From Gymnorhina tibicen (lineage: Eukaryota; Chordata; Aves; Passeriformes; Artamidae), in assembly GCA_013399875.1 (NCBI GenBank), contig VXAZ01008136.1, forward strand, positions 744,001 to 808,000: DNA of 64,000 nt. Reading direction: 5' to 3'. The notes under the pieces are model-generated. The model was given only the letters and a program-made list of their open reading frames with translations. It did no database searches and was not told the origin of the DNA. Made by a program: the position numbers and the translations under genes. Of this stretch, positions 40,339 through 52,164 are shown one piece after another. How positions within the stretch are numbered: position 1 is the stretch's first letter; each line of letters begins with the position of its first letter.

Positions 40339-43300
40339 ACCCACAACTCCCAACAGCAAACACTTGCTGCCAGTGCAAAAGCAATGCACCAGTGTACAGG
40401 GGTAGGAAAACCAGCTCTTCCCATGATATTTTCTTCACTGCCCATCCCAGTGGCCTTGCCAGAGCATTTTGTGAGTTAATTGTGACCTTTCCACTCCCAA
40501 ATCCCAGTTCTCTGCTGTGTCACAGAGCTCTACCCCAAGACCTGAAGAGGAGATGTGTCACCTTGCCCTTGTGTTTTCCCAAATGTGTTAATCCCAGTAC
40601 AACCAGATCATTTCCCCAGGAGCAGGGGACCTGCACAAGTCGAGCCACCATCTCTCTTCCATGCCATGCTCACTCAGAGCACGAGCCAGAAGGGCAGCTG
40701 CTCCCATGGATGGAGGCCCTGACACTCCTGGCTGTGCCACGTTTGTGCAAATCGACCTTCAGCAACCCACTTCAACCTTCTGTTCTTCCTCCCTCCCTTT
40801 CTTATACTTCTTACTGTTGTAATTTTGCAAGCTGCTTGGGCTAGGTGTCATTCTCGCTATCTGTGTCTGGTTTCTAGCCCAGACGTCAGCAGGGGTTGCT
40901 GCATGCTGCTGCAATATAAATGACTAATGATGATGATAAAAGGTGTGGGAGTTGGTTGCCTGGAGTGTTACCCTACTTTGATAACTTTGTTTTAGAAACT
41001 AGCTTCTTCCTCAAATTATCTGCTATTTTATCTTGTTACATCTAATATTTCACAAGTGGCAAGGGGTTCTCAGCTGCCTCCATTTTAGAGTGCTCATCCA
41101 AGGGAAAGAGGCTTTGAAATTTTCAGAGCTTGGATGGTGTTGCTGTGACAGTGCCAGTAGCCTTCAGCATGAGTTGCAGGGTATTGGAACCTTTAAAAGT
41201 CAGCTGCAACTGTGTCCTAAAAGAGGCATTCAATAGAGAAGTGCTCTATTTTTAAATTTGGGCTGATACAGGTAATAATTACACACTAAACAATATGTGA
41301 AAAGAACATTATCAAGGTTGCACAGCTCAGCACTTGAAACTAAGAAATGCTGTAAGCAAAATTGTCTCTACTCCATTAATTTGCCACCTTGCACAGGTGC
41401 ATCAGTCACAGACTATTTTTACGCAGGATCCGAGTCTCACTTGGTGCGCATAATAAATGACTCAGTTTGTGAGTTCAATACCTGATTTTCTTTTCAAGGC
41501 ATAGTTCAGACTCCACTGTGAAGGCAAAATTATTTCCTGCTGGGGCATTCCAGGGTGTTCCACCATGCGGGTCCTTGCCACATGCAAACACTGACTAATT
41601 TCCATTTATAGCATCTTAATAGCAATTCTGAGTATCCTTGCTCCCTAGTACAGCTGGTAACCTAAGGTAAAAAAAGAGCAAGATTACAAGTATCCACAAA
41701 TGTAACTTTTTCAGAGGACCTGGCAGCACATCCTGCAGCTCCTATTACCTTCCCCTACAGTACTGGCCAGTAGCTGCCACTTTCAGATATTCCAAATCCC
41801 CAGGCCCAAGGCAGGCTCCCAGAAACACAGACCAGGGGAACAGATTTGAAAAGCATGGTGTGAGCAACTTTTCCTGTTCCTCAGAGCAGCGTCTAACATT
41901 TGCAGACAAAAGACTGCTGTTCCTCTTCTCAGATTCTCCTGACACCTTTAAATTCTGACCAAAAAAAAAAAAAAAAAACATTCTACAAGAAAAAGCTATT
42001 TTTTTCTCCTCTTCTATGGCAAACGTGGTGCTCTGACTGAAGCTGATATTTGGTGCTTTGCTAAAGCCTACCTGGTAACGCATGAACAGATGGAGGCTGA
42101 ATTAATTCTGGATCACCTTTAATTGTGGCATTTTGGGGTGGTCTTTGTAAATTAATTACAAAAAAAACCCAAAGTATCTATGTTTAAAAGCAAAATGAAA
42201 ACCTTCTGCTATTCAAATTTTCTTACTGAAAACTATCAATGTCATTTCAACCTATTGGTGTGTTGCAAGGATGCACCGAGCTAGGAGAGTAATTAAACAG
42301 GAAAAGAAATTACAAGAGAGGTAATTTCTTTTAAAAAACTTATCACTTAAACATATTTTCAGACACACAAAACCTTCTTCAGCACTTATATCAAGCCATC
42401 TCAGCCACAATAAAAATGAGAATGTAGTCCTTGCTTCAAAGTAAAGAAATACTTGAGTATTTCACAGAAATAGTTGTCAGGTTTTTATAGGGATAAAACA
42501 AATGGTTTACAAGTATCACTCTTATAAACAGCAAAACTGGGAGATTTTTTACCAAAAAAATATTTTTCCTGAGACAAATGCCTGGTGAGTATAATTCCAA
42601 ACGTAACAGTTATAATTTTAAAATTATTAAAAAACCCCTGAACACAATTTTCCTAAATCAGAAAGTGTCAGTTAGATTTATTTGTAGTGTCCCTTAACGT
42701 AGCCATACTTAATAATCAATTTCGGAATAAAAATATAGATGGAAGTAAAAGTAGAAATTTTAGACTTTATAGATTGTTGTTTTACCCACACACTAACAGC
42801 TCTTTCCTAGAGAAACTCTGCTTCTTTATCCCTCAGGAATCAGAATGCTCTTCTGGTGCACATTTGTTTTGTAAGGAGGGGTCACATCTGAGCTAAAGGT
42901 AGTTTGATCCATTACAGGCCAAATTATCTTCTGGCCTTGGCTGAACTTGGAGATATTATACAGCAACAAATTAATATAAATTTATGTCACTTTCCCTTCT
43001 CTTAATATTTCTTAAATGTCTTTGAAGCAGCTCAGTTTCAATTCCAACATGCAGTGGTGAGGGCAGATCTTCAAATTGCTTATGACAGAGGTTATGTGCC
43101 TTCTGGCAGATAACGGAGACCTATCTTTGTCTGAGACTTGGATATTGCATTTTTTCTTGCACAGAGCTTCAGTGTATTTTTGCTCCTAAAAGAGAAACCT
43201 GGAGATGCCCTTGAAATAGAAAAATAGGTCTGAAATTATAGAGATACTTTAGCATCTCATTCTTCACAAAGGTTTTTCAGCTAATAGTACTTTTATCTGG

Positions 43301-43530
43301 AAAAAAGTTGAAAATTTTAGGATTCTACAGATTTTATTTGCTTGTTCATTTATTCATTTATTTATTTTTTATGTCTGATTTTTCAGCATCTAGATGTTCT
43401 CATGATAGATTTTTATTGTTCTGCTTTGTTAACCTCAGGAAAGATGGGCAAAAGACTAGAAGAGAGAGCTCTGGCTTCAAACTTCAAATCTTTATCATAG
43501 CTTCTGTTGTGTGGGAGGGAGAAATGTTAG
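40339..43530. other. Noncoding stretch, no gene seen
   Basis: Contains a GC-richer patch (40390-40800) and the A18 run. Around 41380-41480 lie clustered motif-like words (TTTTTACGC, GCGCATAATAAATGACTCAG) that could be regulatory. No recognisable coding sequence. Confidence 0.6.
41961..41978. repeat. Homopolymer A18
   Basis: Eighteen A between GACC and CATTC. No flanking target duplication or processed-transcript body is evident. Confidence 0.95.
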
Positions 43531-43588
43531 CTTCTTTTCTTTTCTTTTCTTCTTTTCTTTTCTTTTCTTTTCTTTTCTTTTCTTTTCT
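43531..43588. repeat. (TTTTC)n pentanucleotide satellite, left flank of gap
   Basis: About eleven TTTTC units, one interrupted (ttcttc), run directly into the assembly gap. On the minus strand it reads (GAAAA)n. Confidence 0.97.
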
Positions 43589-43679
43589 NNNNNNNNNNNN
43601 NNNNNNNNNNNNNNNNNNNNNNNNNNNNNNNNNNNNNNNNNNNNNNNNNNNNNNNNNNNNNNNNNNNNNNNNNNNNNNN
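43589..43679. other. Assembly gap (91 N)
   Basis: A run of 91 N within a pentanucleotide array. The true length is unknown, since tandem repeats usually collapse or stall assembly here. Any open frame crossing it is artificial. Confidence 0.99.
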
Positions 43680-43744
43680 CTTCTCTTCTCTTCTCTTCTC
43701 TTCTCTTCTCTTCTCTTCTCTTCTCTTCTCTTCTCTTCTTTTCA
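43680..43744. repeat. (TTCTC)n pentanucleotide satellite, right flank of gap
   Basis: About twelve near-perfect TTCTC units emerge from the gap and end at TTTTCATC. The unit differs from the left flank by one base (TTTTC to TTCTC). Confidence 0.97.
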
Positions 43745-46700
43745 TCTTTGAATGAAAAGTGTCCTTTCTGCCAACCTTGATATGTGTAAAGTACAAAATC
43801 TTTGGAGTAAGGACAATACATCTTCAGCTCACAGGCTGGACATTAATACCTGAAGCCCAGAAATGTTTTGCCATCTGTTGCTTAAAACTCCTTCATATTA
43901 ATAGAAAAGCTAGCAAGAAAGGTAAGAAAAATAATCAAAAGTATGGAATAGCTTCTGTATGAGGATACTACTAGACAGACTGGGATTTGTCAGTCTTGAA
44001 AAAAGATGGCTACAGGGATACGGTAAGAGACTTACAGCATTATAGGTGGCCTGAAGAATGAAAGCCAATTACTCATTTTGTCCTGAATTGCCTAATGAAG
44101 AATGAAAAACAAGTTCAAGTAACAAGTGGATACTTTTTCAGAAGTCCCTTAATTATCTTTTGACCTTGTTGCTAGAGGACACTGTAGTGACAGGTTCACT
44201 GAAGGGTCTGGATACAAAATACCAAACCAGAAAGACAACAATATCAGGTACCAAAGTCAAAAATAAGGTGCTACTAAAAATAGCTGCATTCATGCACTAA
44301 TTTAACTATTGACTACTCCTGGCATAAAGTTGTTCCTTGCTTTTTTTCATTTATTCAATCAATTTTTGTATTTATTGAGCTTAAAGACTTTCTTGTTTCC
44401 TCCTGAAGTGAAAGGCAGGCCATGAACTCTGATTTCAGTGAATGTGAGAGAATATTGTCACTAACTTCCAACAAGCCACGATTTAATTTTCCTCTTAGTG
44501 AGCAACAAACAGAAGCAGAAGTTGGACCATCTTGACTTTTTCTAATAAAACTGAGCAATACTTGCACAAGTATTACTGTGGAAATCTAAAGGTCTGAAAA
44601 GAAATAATGAGTATATAAAAGGAGGAAAATGGCATGTGCTACAGTACCACTGAGAGTCAAACACTTCTGCTTCTGAGCATTAGCACTGAGCAACCAAGCA
44701 AAGTGCTATCAGGAAAATGGGTTGTAAACACAAAATAGGCCAGTCTAAACCAAACAGAAGCTCACTGAATTTTCACCACTCTTTAGGTTGAATCAGAAAA
44801 TGAATAACCTCTGGACTTGTTAAATTTGGACTTTTAATCATAAACGCTTCCTCCAGTTGTGTTTTATATAGACTGTTAATTTTGATCTGTGACAATTCAT
44901 TCTTCATAGTGCATCTCATACCAAAGGGGAAAGGGCTGCGGATTAAAGGGTAACTTGCTCTCCCTTTGGTCAGGCTTTTTCCTTTCACAATCTAGGAAAC
45001 CAGGACTTGTGAAGCCTTATGAATCCTGACGTGGGAAACCTTGCTGTAGGTAGAGGACACAAAGGCTGTCAGTGAGTCTGGGGATGGCACTGCCTGCACA
45101 GTAGTAACAGCTTGGTGCTTGAGAATCATTATTCTGCTACGGATCATAGCTTTGTTTCTAAGATAAGGATATTTATATTGAAAATATTTGGTTTCTTTAC
45201 AATAGAGCTTAGGTATCCTGAGCATATCAGGGCTGTGAGTAGTCCCAGAAGCATAAATGTGGAGAAGGAAGGTAAAACTGTAAAACTGGCTGCAAGTCCT
45301 TTCCCCCCCTGAGTTCTAAGCTGCCTGGGGGACAAAAACTGCTGCCAGAACAACCTGGATCAGACCCAAGGTGGAGAGCAGGATGAGCCCTGTAATACAT
45401 TACTTATTTAAATTCTGCCCTCTCAGAGTAACCTCTTTGCTGTTGAGTGCTTCCCTTTATTCTAGAGGGGGTCTCACATTGCTGAGACCTTTGGAAATAT
45501 CTTGACTGTAGTGCTATAAATAGCAAGTATTTCCCCACTGACTAAAACCTGCAGCATAGCAGCAGTCTGATGTGGATTTATTTTCCTGCTTGAGGACTAC
45601 ATAAGTGCTTGTGTCCTCTCTCTGCTGAGACATCCCTTCGCTTTAGGCACTGGTCTCTCTGCTCACTGCTGGGGGAGTGTTATTGAACCTGTCTCACATT
45701 CCTGCTCTTCCTGATCTTTTTTTCTCTAATGAAAGACCTCCCCATGGGCACCTTTCCTAGTTTCCCCTCTCCCTTCTCTTATGGCAGGTCTTTGCTTCTC
45801 TTGGGTATACTGATTTCTACTGTTTATTAATTTCTGCTGATTCAATTTCAATTCCTCTGCTATTCATACATACTGTGCACTGCCTGTGCACACTGCTGTG
45901 TCTGAATGAGCTTTTAGACAAGCTTCTTATGACCCCAGATCTTCTCTTGGCCTTATCTTGCATTTACATGGTGCCTTTCAGTTCTCTGAAATCCAGCTCT
46001 AAGAATAAATGCAAATGTATTTCCCTGCACCTACCAGTGCTTCTCTGAGCAGGATCTTGACTGATAGCTGACAGCATCCTGTGTTACTGGAGTTTAGGAG
46101 AGGACTGTCCAGTAAAAACAGCACAAGGATCAAGAGCAGATACAAAGTCATCACAGAAGTGAGAATGTGACAGTGTAATCCCTAGAAAAAGAACAGCAAA
46201 CAAGCACAAATGTGTGTGCCAAGCGTGCCTTCCTCCCGCACATCACAAACAGCAGCGCTTAATGCCCTGCTCAGCATCTTGCTTGGGGACTGTCCAGGAT
46301 GTGAGCCAAGCACCCAACTTCCCAAGTTTACCCTTGGAGGAAAAGGAGGTTAGAAATATTTATAAGGAGGAAAGGAACAAAACTGTACTTGGCTGTGATG
46401 ATCAAGTAGGGTTAAATCCTCGAGGAGCCTCTCCTGCCTGTTTGGTAATTCCAGCACTTGTTTGTAAGATAAGGGAAGGTGTCAGCTCCAGCAGCATCTG
46501 AACTCACACTCCACTTTGTATGATTTCTGTGCCCTCTTCAGTTTGCTAATCAAAACAAGTTTCCACTATGTGTTTCTTATCCCCAGAGGGTGGAACTATC
46601 CTCAGAAAATTAAAGCTCTCTTATCTCTTAATGTGTCATCACAGCTAATAGCCTGGGGACTGTAAACAAGTTAAAATATCAAAACAATTTGGCTGGTGAT

Positions 46701-46767
46701 TGTCTGTGATTATGGATTAAGAATACAAAATTTGTGCTCACTGATATTCAAGGTAGATTGAAAACAA

Positions 46768-46857
46768 GGAGCCAGATCCTCAACTGGTGTAAACAGAGGT
46801 GGCTGAGCTGAACAGAGGGAAGAAGGCTGCTTTGTACCAGCTGAGCATCTGACCCTG
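46768..46857. mobile_element. Palindromic ancient element (MITE-like)
   Basis: The left arm 'gccagatcctcaactggtgt' and the right arm 'tttgtaccagctgagcatct' are imperfect inverted repeats. They resemble an old palindromic repeat widespread in reptiles and birds (gatcctcagctggtgtaaat... mirrored). The loop is diverged. It is probably a non-autonomous DNA element relic. Confidence 0.45.
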
Positions 46858-47518
46858 GGAGGTTTTCAGAAGTTTCCATTCTTGTTTTTCAAGGTTTTCA
46901 AGATAATACATGACAGCACGGGGCTGATCAGAAGGAGCACTGAGGGCCCCCGGGAGAGCCTGGACAATCTCCCCCTTCTCTGAGTTCCTAGGAGCTCAGA
47001 TTCTGCTGGCTGAGCCCTCCACTCACAGCCTCTTTGGGGAGCTCATGAACAAGGACTTAGAGGAGAAATTATTTAAGATTATGAAACTTTTTCAAGATCA
47101 AGTCAAGGTGCCAGCATATTCAAAAGCTGTCAGATATGTCAGGGCAGGTGCTTTGTGAGGGATGTGCTTTGTATCTTTGGTGTGACAAACATATTGCAGT
47201 AAATTCACAAATGTGCACTTGCTGCTGCCTTTTCCAAAGCCCTGCCATCAAGCCATCACCTTTAGATCAGTCACACCGAGTGAAGGGATGCAAAAGGATC
47301 TTTTGCTAGAAATGCTGTTCCTGGTTCATCGGACTGTTTGCAATGGCAGTGATGTGCAGCATGTTCCACAGATTTGGGGAGATGGTAGTGGGTGTATTTC
47401 ATAGCACAGCTGGATTTGAAACTTTTCATGCTAGCTTGTCCCTCTTCTGGAAATATTTGTGAGGCCTCACTTTTTTTATGGACCATTTTCTGCTGTAGGC
47501 TGAATAACCTATTCTTCA

Positions 47519-47655
47519 AAGAATCCCACAGATGAAAAACTGAGACAGAGAGAGACTAAGTGGATTTCCTGTAGATATTTAAGAAGTCAGCAGAAGTGCA
47601 AGAAGATGAATAGTGCAAGGAGTGTCCTAACCACTGAACTGTCCCTGTCTCCCCC
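47519..47655 (-). mobile_element. Ancient MIR-like amniote repeat (second copy)
   Basis: 'cacagatgaaaaactgagac' at the left end and 'gtgtcctaaccactgaactg' at 47622-47641 match the two ends of the same antisense MIR-type repeat ('gatgaggaaactgaggca' ... 'ctctaaccactaga'). The middle is strongly diverged. Confidence 0.5.
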
Positions 47656-50600
47656 ATGTGCAGTGCAGAATACAGAGAATATGTATCTTGTAATGGATAG
47701 CTTTTTGGAATACATATCTTTTCAAAAGGCTGATGTTAGGTTAATGATGAATCTTACAAAATGAAGTAGGAAAGACATTAATTTTCATGTGGCATGAAAA
47801 GTGCTTTCCTAATGAGATAGTAATTAAATAAGAAGGATAGTTATTAAAAAAAACCGGTAAATTTAGCGTTCTCTAGCCCTCCTATCTCAGCAGTTATAGC
47901 AGCGGTTCTGGGTAAGGAAAAGGAATGTTTCTGTCAAGCATGAAGTACCACCAGAAAAGTTTTAAAGGAAAAATGTGTCATAAGAATCATAAAAATATTA
48001 AATAATGTCAAATAAATGAAAACAATTTCTAGAAGAGAATAATAAAGACTGAGAAAAGGTACCCAGAAAGCCAGATGACTTTTCTATTTTCTTAATTGGG
48101 GTAATTATACTTAAACTGACAGCAAGTATTTCCCCAGCAGCAAAAAATACCCACAAACCCCAGCCAGCAAAAATACCGCTCTGAGCATAAGATCTGTGAA
48201 GGTTAAAGGCTTGAATCTGCCATTAGGAGAGCGCTACTCTTCTCCCAAGGTCACTCCTCACATATGGAGAAGTAATTTTGATTCTAGTCTCCTCACTGTA
48301 CAAAGTCAACGCTTACCTTGATTTCAACAGTGCTATATTTGGCAAAGTACTAATATAATTGTATTTGGTCCCAGTCATGTCCTGTTTGAATGTTAAATTC
48401 CTCTTAATACCAAGCCATTGTGGACTCCCTCTTATAGCTTAGGTGGTGTATAAGATAAGTGCAGAGCAGTGCAGACCTGCTGGAGCAATCCCTCCAGGGA
48501 AACCAGTGCTGCCTGTGTCCACACTACCTGTGTTTTGGGGGCTTTAATTCACACTAGCTTTTGTCTGGAACCCTACTGCCATGGGCTGAAATTTCTTTCG
48601 TTGTTTTTATGGCACGTGAAGAGCTCCTGCAGCACTTTTTTGAGTGTAGTTTCATCCAAAAAAGATGCAGTTTATGCAGTCCCAGGCTACACCATAGCTT
48701 GAGCCAAATACAGCACATAGGCACATAGAGATGACCTCCAAAAAATCACACTGTGCATCAGCCCGTGTGTAAACTCTCAGCTGCTGATGCCCCCTTGTTG
48801 TTCCTTCATGTTCATCATGTTCCAGCCACCAGCTTCTCTGTGCATATTTCATTGCATCACACTGAAGGCTTCTCCCTCAGTTAAGGCCTCTTAGTGGGAC
48901 AGAAATAACCTGGCAGTCTGATTCATGTTACCTGATTTGAAACCACCCACTATCTCCTTGCTAATAAATACAACTTGCAAAGAGGAAAAATGTGATTGTA
49001 CAACCCCAGATCAGAGATTGTGCAGGCACCTCTGCCTTTCTCATTAGCCAGTAATGGGTGCCGGGGAGAGACTTTAATAATAAGGCAAAGATGTGGTGTT
49101 ACTTTCCCAGAATAATTTCTTAGCTTACAAAAAATTCACTACTCAAGGATTTGCTAAGCCAGAGGCTTTGTCTTTATATCTAATAGCCTTTTATATGTCT
49201 CCTTCATTTGTGAATTATTTAGCTACTTTTTAGATTGATGTTAATTTTAGGATCTTGCGTTCTGAAGGAGAGAATTTGATATTGACTTCATGCTGCACAG
49301 TTTATTAAGAAAAGAATGGGGATGTTAATAACAGGAGATCAGATGCTGTCTGAGCCCCCATGCTGCCTCTGTTCACATTAATCCTGGAATCAGGATTTCC
49401 TAGTGCATGAGGTGCAGGGTCCCTGTACCAGTTAAGAGTGCCAGTGGCTGCAGTGCAAAGCCACCCCAGCTGGGGCTCTGCACCACTCTCTGTGGGTTTT
49501 TTGATGTGAATGGGAAACTCTGCCCAAACCATGGGATGCAGAGTCAAATTGTACCTTCTCTGTTTTTTTACAAGCCAGAAAGGCTTGACCCACAAAATGC
49601 TTGGGTATGATCATATTTCTGTGGGAACCAGAGTGCTGAATCAAGAGTGTTCAGTTCTCGTGGGAACCAGCTAGAAAGAACTTCACTCTCCCCTCAAATC
49701 CTTGCATTCCAGGCCTGGGATTTTATCAGACTATATTTGTAATCCTACTTGATTTCTCAAATAAACAGTGAAATGCAAACAGTTGGCCAGAGGGAAAACC
49801 TTCCAGTTAGTGAAGGGGAAAAGAACACAATATCCAAATGACTCATGGCTCTGGGTGAAGTAATGGCTGCATGTCATAGCCTGGGATGTGGGTTTGTGGT
49901 CCGATACCACATGGAGTGGATGCACTTAGATTGTGACATTAATGAAATGGCTTTGGTAGGAATCCTCCTGTGATTTCCCAGAGACAAGTTGCTTGTTAGG
50001 ATACCATTGACTGCACGGTGGCAATTAACAAGGTAGGGAGGACACCCACCAGGTGCAGCCAAACCCTCCTCTGGACACCAGCTGGGGCAAATATGACAAA
50101 ACCCTTCTGCTGCTAGAAGGGGTAGGTCCTGCAGGAAGAGTTGGAGATGGCTGTGGCTGAAGGAACTCAGGAGACAGAGTTTCTGAGGGCTGGAAGGGAA
50201 TCTGGAGAGGGACAGCAGGAGCCATATCCCTGTGAGGTACCTGGTGAAGCTTTGCTTTCCTGGGGCAGGTTATCCAAAAACCTTGTGGACGATCATGCTC
50301 TGATGTTTGATGCTCTGAGGTTTGATGCCCTTCTCCTTGGTGCCCCCTGCTCCTGCTGACTGCTGTCTGCTGTGGGTACCTTCAGGTTACTGACTCCCTT
50401 ATTATTTTTTCCTCTGATCCACTGGTTACAATAAGACAAAACACATAAATGCTAATGTAAGTTTAAGTACAAAGGCCTCTGCGGAGCCCAACTTCTGCCT
50501 TACTTGCCACTCATCTCTTGTACCTCCTGGGAATCAAACACTTCCCAGGAAGTTGCCAGAAGTTACTCGCTGTCCTACATATGAACAACTAGCAGATGTG

Positions 50601-51308
50601 ACAAAAATACAGGTTGTTTTGTCTGGATCCTCAGTTTTTCCTCTCAATCTCTCGCTGCAGGATTTCCTTACTTCTCCCAGTCCTTTCCATCCTTTCAGTA
50701 CTCTGGCTGCTGCTCTGTGGCTGTGCAGTGCAGGAGCAGCTCAGAGGAGCTGCAGATCAGGACTCTTCTCTGATGATACCCGCTGGAGGGGACATGCCCA
50801 CAGACATGGTGCTGCATTCTTGGGGAGCCCTCACCACCCTGAATATATTCACTGCCTGGGAGCTACTGGTTTTGCTCTGTGAGTTAGAGGAGGGAGGAAC
50901 TAGGGTCCACTAAAGGACCAAATTAAATCCCTCTTTTAGGCAGGAGCTGTTGGGGAGGAATTTTTTTTTCTATATCCTACCACTGCTTTCTGCTGCAGAA
51001 ACACAATGGGATATGGTTTGCAGCTTGGGAGACAGCAGCAGGGCATTGCCTGAACCCAGATGTTGGAAGATCAGTTGGTGTTGGGAAACCAGCCAACCTT
51101 TTTCAGTTTACTGGGACACTTTGGTTTTCCCATGTGATTAAAATTTGCAGTGTTAGATGAACACGGATACATAGAATGTATCCATTTCTAATTTGAACAA
51201 TCAGATGTTTACCCATGGTGGGAAGACCAAGGGAGTTTCTTCGTTTGTGGCTTCAGCTGAGCTGGGAGTCAGGGCTCGTCCCACATTTGAAGACTCTTCT
51301 TTTTTTAG

Positions 51309-51765
51309 GCTGGGGCTGTTGCTTGGGAAATGGCTGTATTCTCCCTGCAGGCGGATCGATACATTTCAGCTCAGTGCGCTGCAAGTAACTTTTCACTGTA
51401 CATTAAGAATGAGGAAAATAAAAGCCAAGATGGATGTTATTTTGGTTTTGCTTTTATTTTGAATTATTTATTAAGAAGTCACTGCTGTCTTCCTTCTCGT
51501 CGGGAGACAAAATGCCTTTGTCTTTAATGATTTTTTTCCTATCAAAAAGAAGCAAGGTCTTCCTGGTTTTATTTCCCTCCCTCGCTTCTTGGTACTGGAA
51601 TGTAAATCTGGGGTCTCCACAGCATGGCAAGATGATCTCCTGCAGTCCCAGTGCAGGCAAAGTCCCCACTGATGACACGAGGAGTCACACCTCATGGTAC
51701 TTTTCTGACCAGTTTTATAATGACATTGTAGATGAGTTATGTGTCCTAGGAGTGATTGCTGGCAC
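51309..51765 (+). other. Exon-like interval upstream of the TUNAR terminal exon (speculative)
   Basis: A strong acceptor (actcttctttttttag, AG at 51307-51308) and a consensus donor GTAAGT at 51766-51771 bound a 457-bp interval. A 213-bp intron would separate it from the TUNAR acceptor at 51978. The longest frame inside would not join the TUNAR frame: splicing gives a stop within three codons. If real it would therefore be 5' UTR or noncoding exon. Such signals also arise by chance; there is no transcript evidence. Confidence 0.25.
51505..51523. promoter_or_regulatory. Palindromic SOX-like dimer site (AGACAAA-ATGCC-TTTGTCT)
   Basis: Perfect 7-bp inverted arms, each holding an ACAAA/TTTGT core, face each other across 5 nt, about 460 bp upstream of the TUNAR terminal exon. 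Head-to-head cores with 3-5 nt spacing resemble SOX dimer sites. TAATGA follows directly at 51525-51530. Function is inferred from the motif alone. Confidence 0.3.
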
Positions 51766-51936
51766 GTAAGTAGAGGCTTATAAGTAAACCACAGGGTAGC
51801 TGAACTATCATTTAAATTAAGTATTTACTAAAAAGCTAATAAAAACATTAATCCTTTTCAAGTGATTTCTTAATAAAATGTGTTATGGGGAAAAAATTCT
51901 GCAGTTGGCTCCACTATTAATATGAGTTTGGATACT

Positions 51937-51978
51937 CTAACTAATAATGCATGTTGATGTTTTTGTTCCTAAATCTAG
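51937..51978 (+). other. Splice branch point and acceptor for the TUNAR terminal exon
   Basis: A CTAAC branch-point-like motif at 51937-51941 lies 38 nt before the AG at 51977-51978. A T-rich stretch (tgatgtttttgttcct) lies between them. The spacing and order fit a normal vertebrate 3' splice site. The first exonic bases are GTTATC. Confidence 0.65.
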
Positions 51979-52017
51979 GTTATCCTGAAGGGGAGGATAA
52001 AGAAACTGGCCACCAAG

Positions 52018-52164
52018 ATGGTAATCACTAGTGGAAATGAAGAAGATAAAGGCAGTCAAGAAAAGGAAAGCAAAGAAGAAACCATCTTGGCAATGCTTGG
52101 AATTATTGGGACAATTCTGAACCTCATTGTGATCATTTTTGTGTATATTTACACAACGTTGTAA
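52018..52164 (+). CDS. TUNAR: TUNAR microprotein (48 aa, single-pass membrane protein)
   Basis: The frame encodes 48 residues. Residues 1-22 are hydrophilic and acidic/lysine-rich (MVITSGNEEDKGSQEKESKE...). Residues 23-45 are one continuous hydrophobic helix containing GIIGTILNLIVIIFVY, and the tail is short, ending IYTTL. There is no signal peptide, so a tail-anchored-like topology is likely. I recognise this as the vertebrate TUNAR microprotein (also called pTUNAR or BNLN), which is 48 aa in mammals and nearly identical in the membrane segment. Published work places it in the endoplasmic reticulum, where it associates with the SERCA calcium pump and affects ER calcium, neural differentiation and beta-cell secretion. 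The start is chosen because it matches the family N-terminus MVITS and has a strong Kozak context (A at -3, G at +4). The whole frame sits in the last exon, 39 nt after the splice acceptor. Assignment is confident; function is inferred from orthologues. Confidence 0.95.
   Translation: MVITSGNEEDKGSQEKESKEETILAMLGIIGTILNLIVIIFVYIYTTL

Larger units (their letters stand above)
43745..51308. other. Noncoding stretch, no gene seen
   Basis: Holds the two ancient repeat relics at 46768 and 47519. A motif-rich stretch at 46540-46740 (TGTAAACAA, ACAATTTGG, TCTTATCTCTTAATG) is a possible enhancer. The GC-richer part at 50000-50900 has open frames in several phases without recognisable similarity. Confidence 0.6.

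Noticed and set aside
40392..40844. 150-codon + frame
   Set aside because: Starts with GTG, lies in a GC-richer patch next to a CR1 tail, and resembles no protein family. Length is within chance for this window.
41961..41978. Processed pseudogene tail
   Set aside because: An A18 run without a recognisable transcript body upstream or target duplications.
43531..43744. CRISPR-like array
   Set aside because: It is a continuous 5-bp satellite without spacers, in vertebrate DNA.
43308..43821. Several open frames on both strands across the N run
   Set aside because: They exist only because the pentanucleotide array and 91 N contain no stops.
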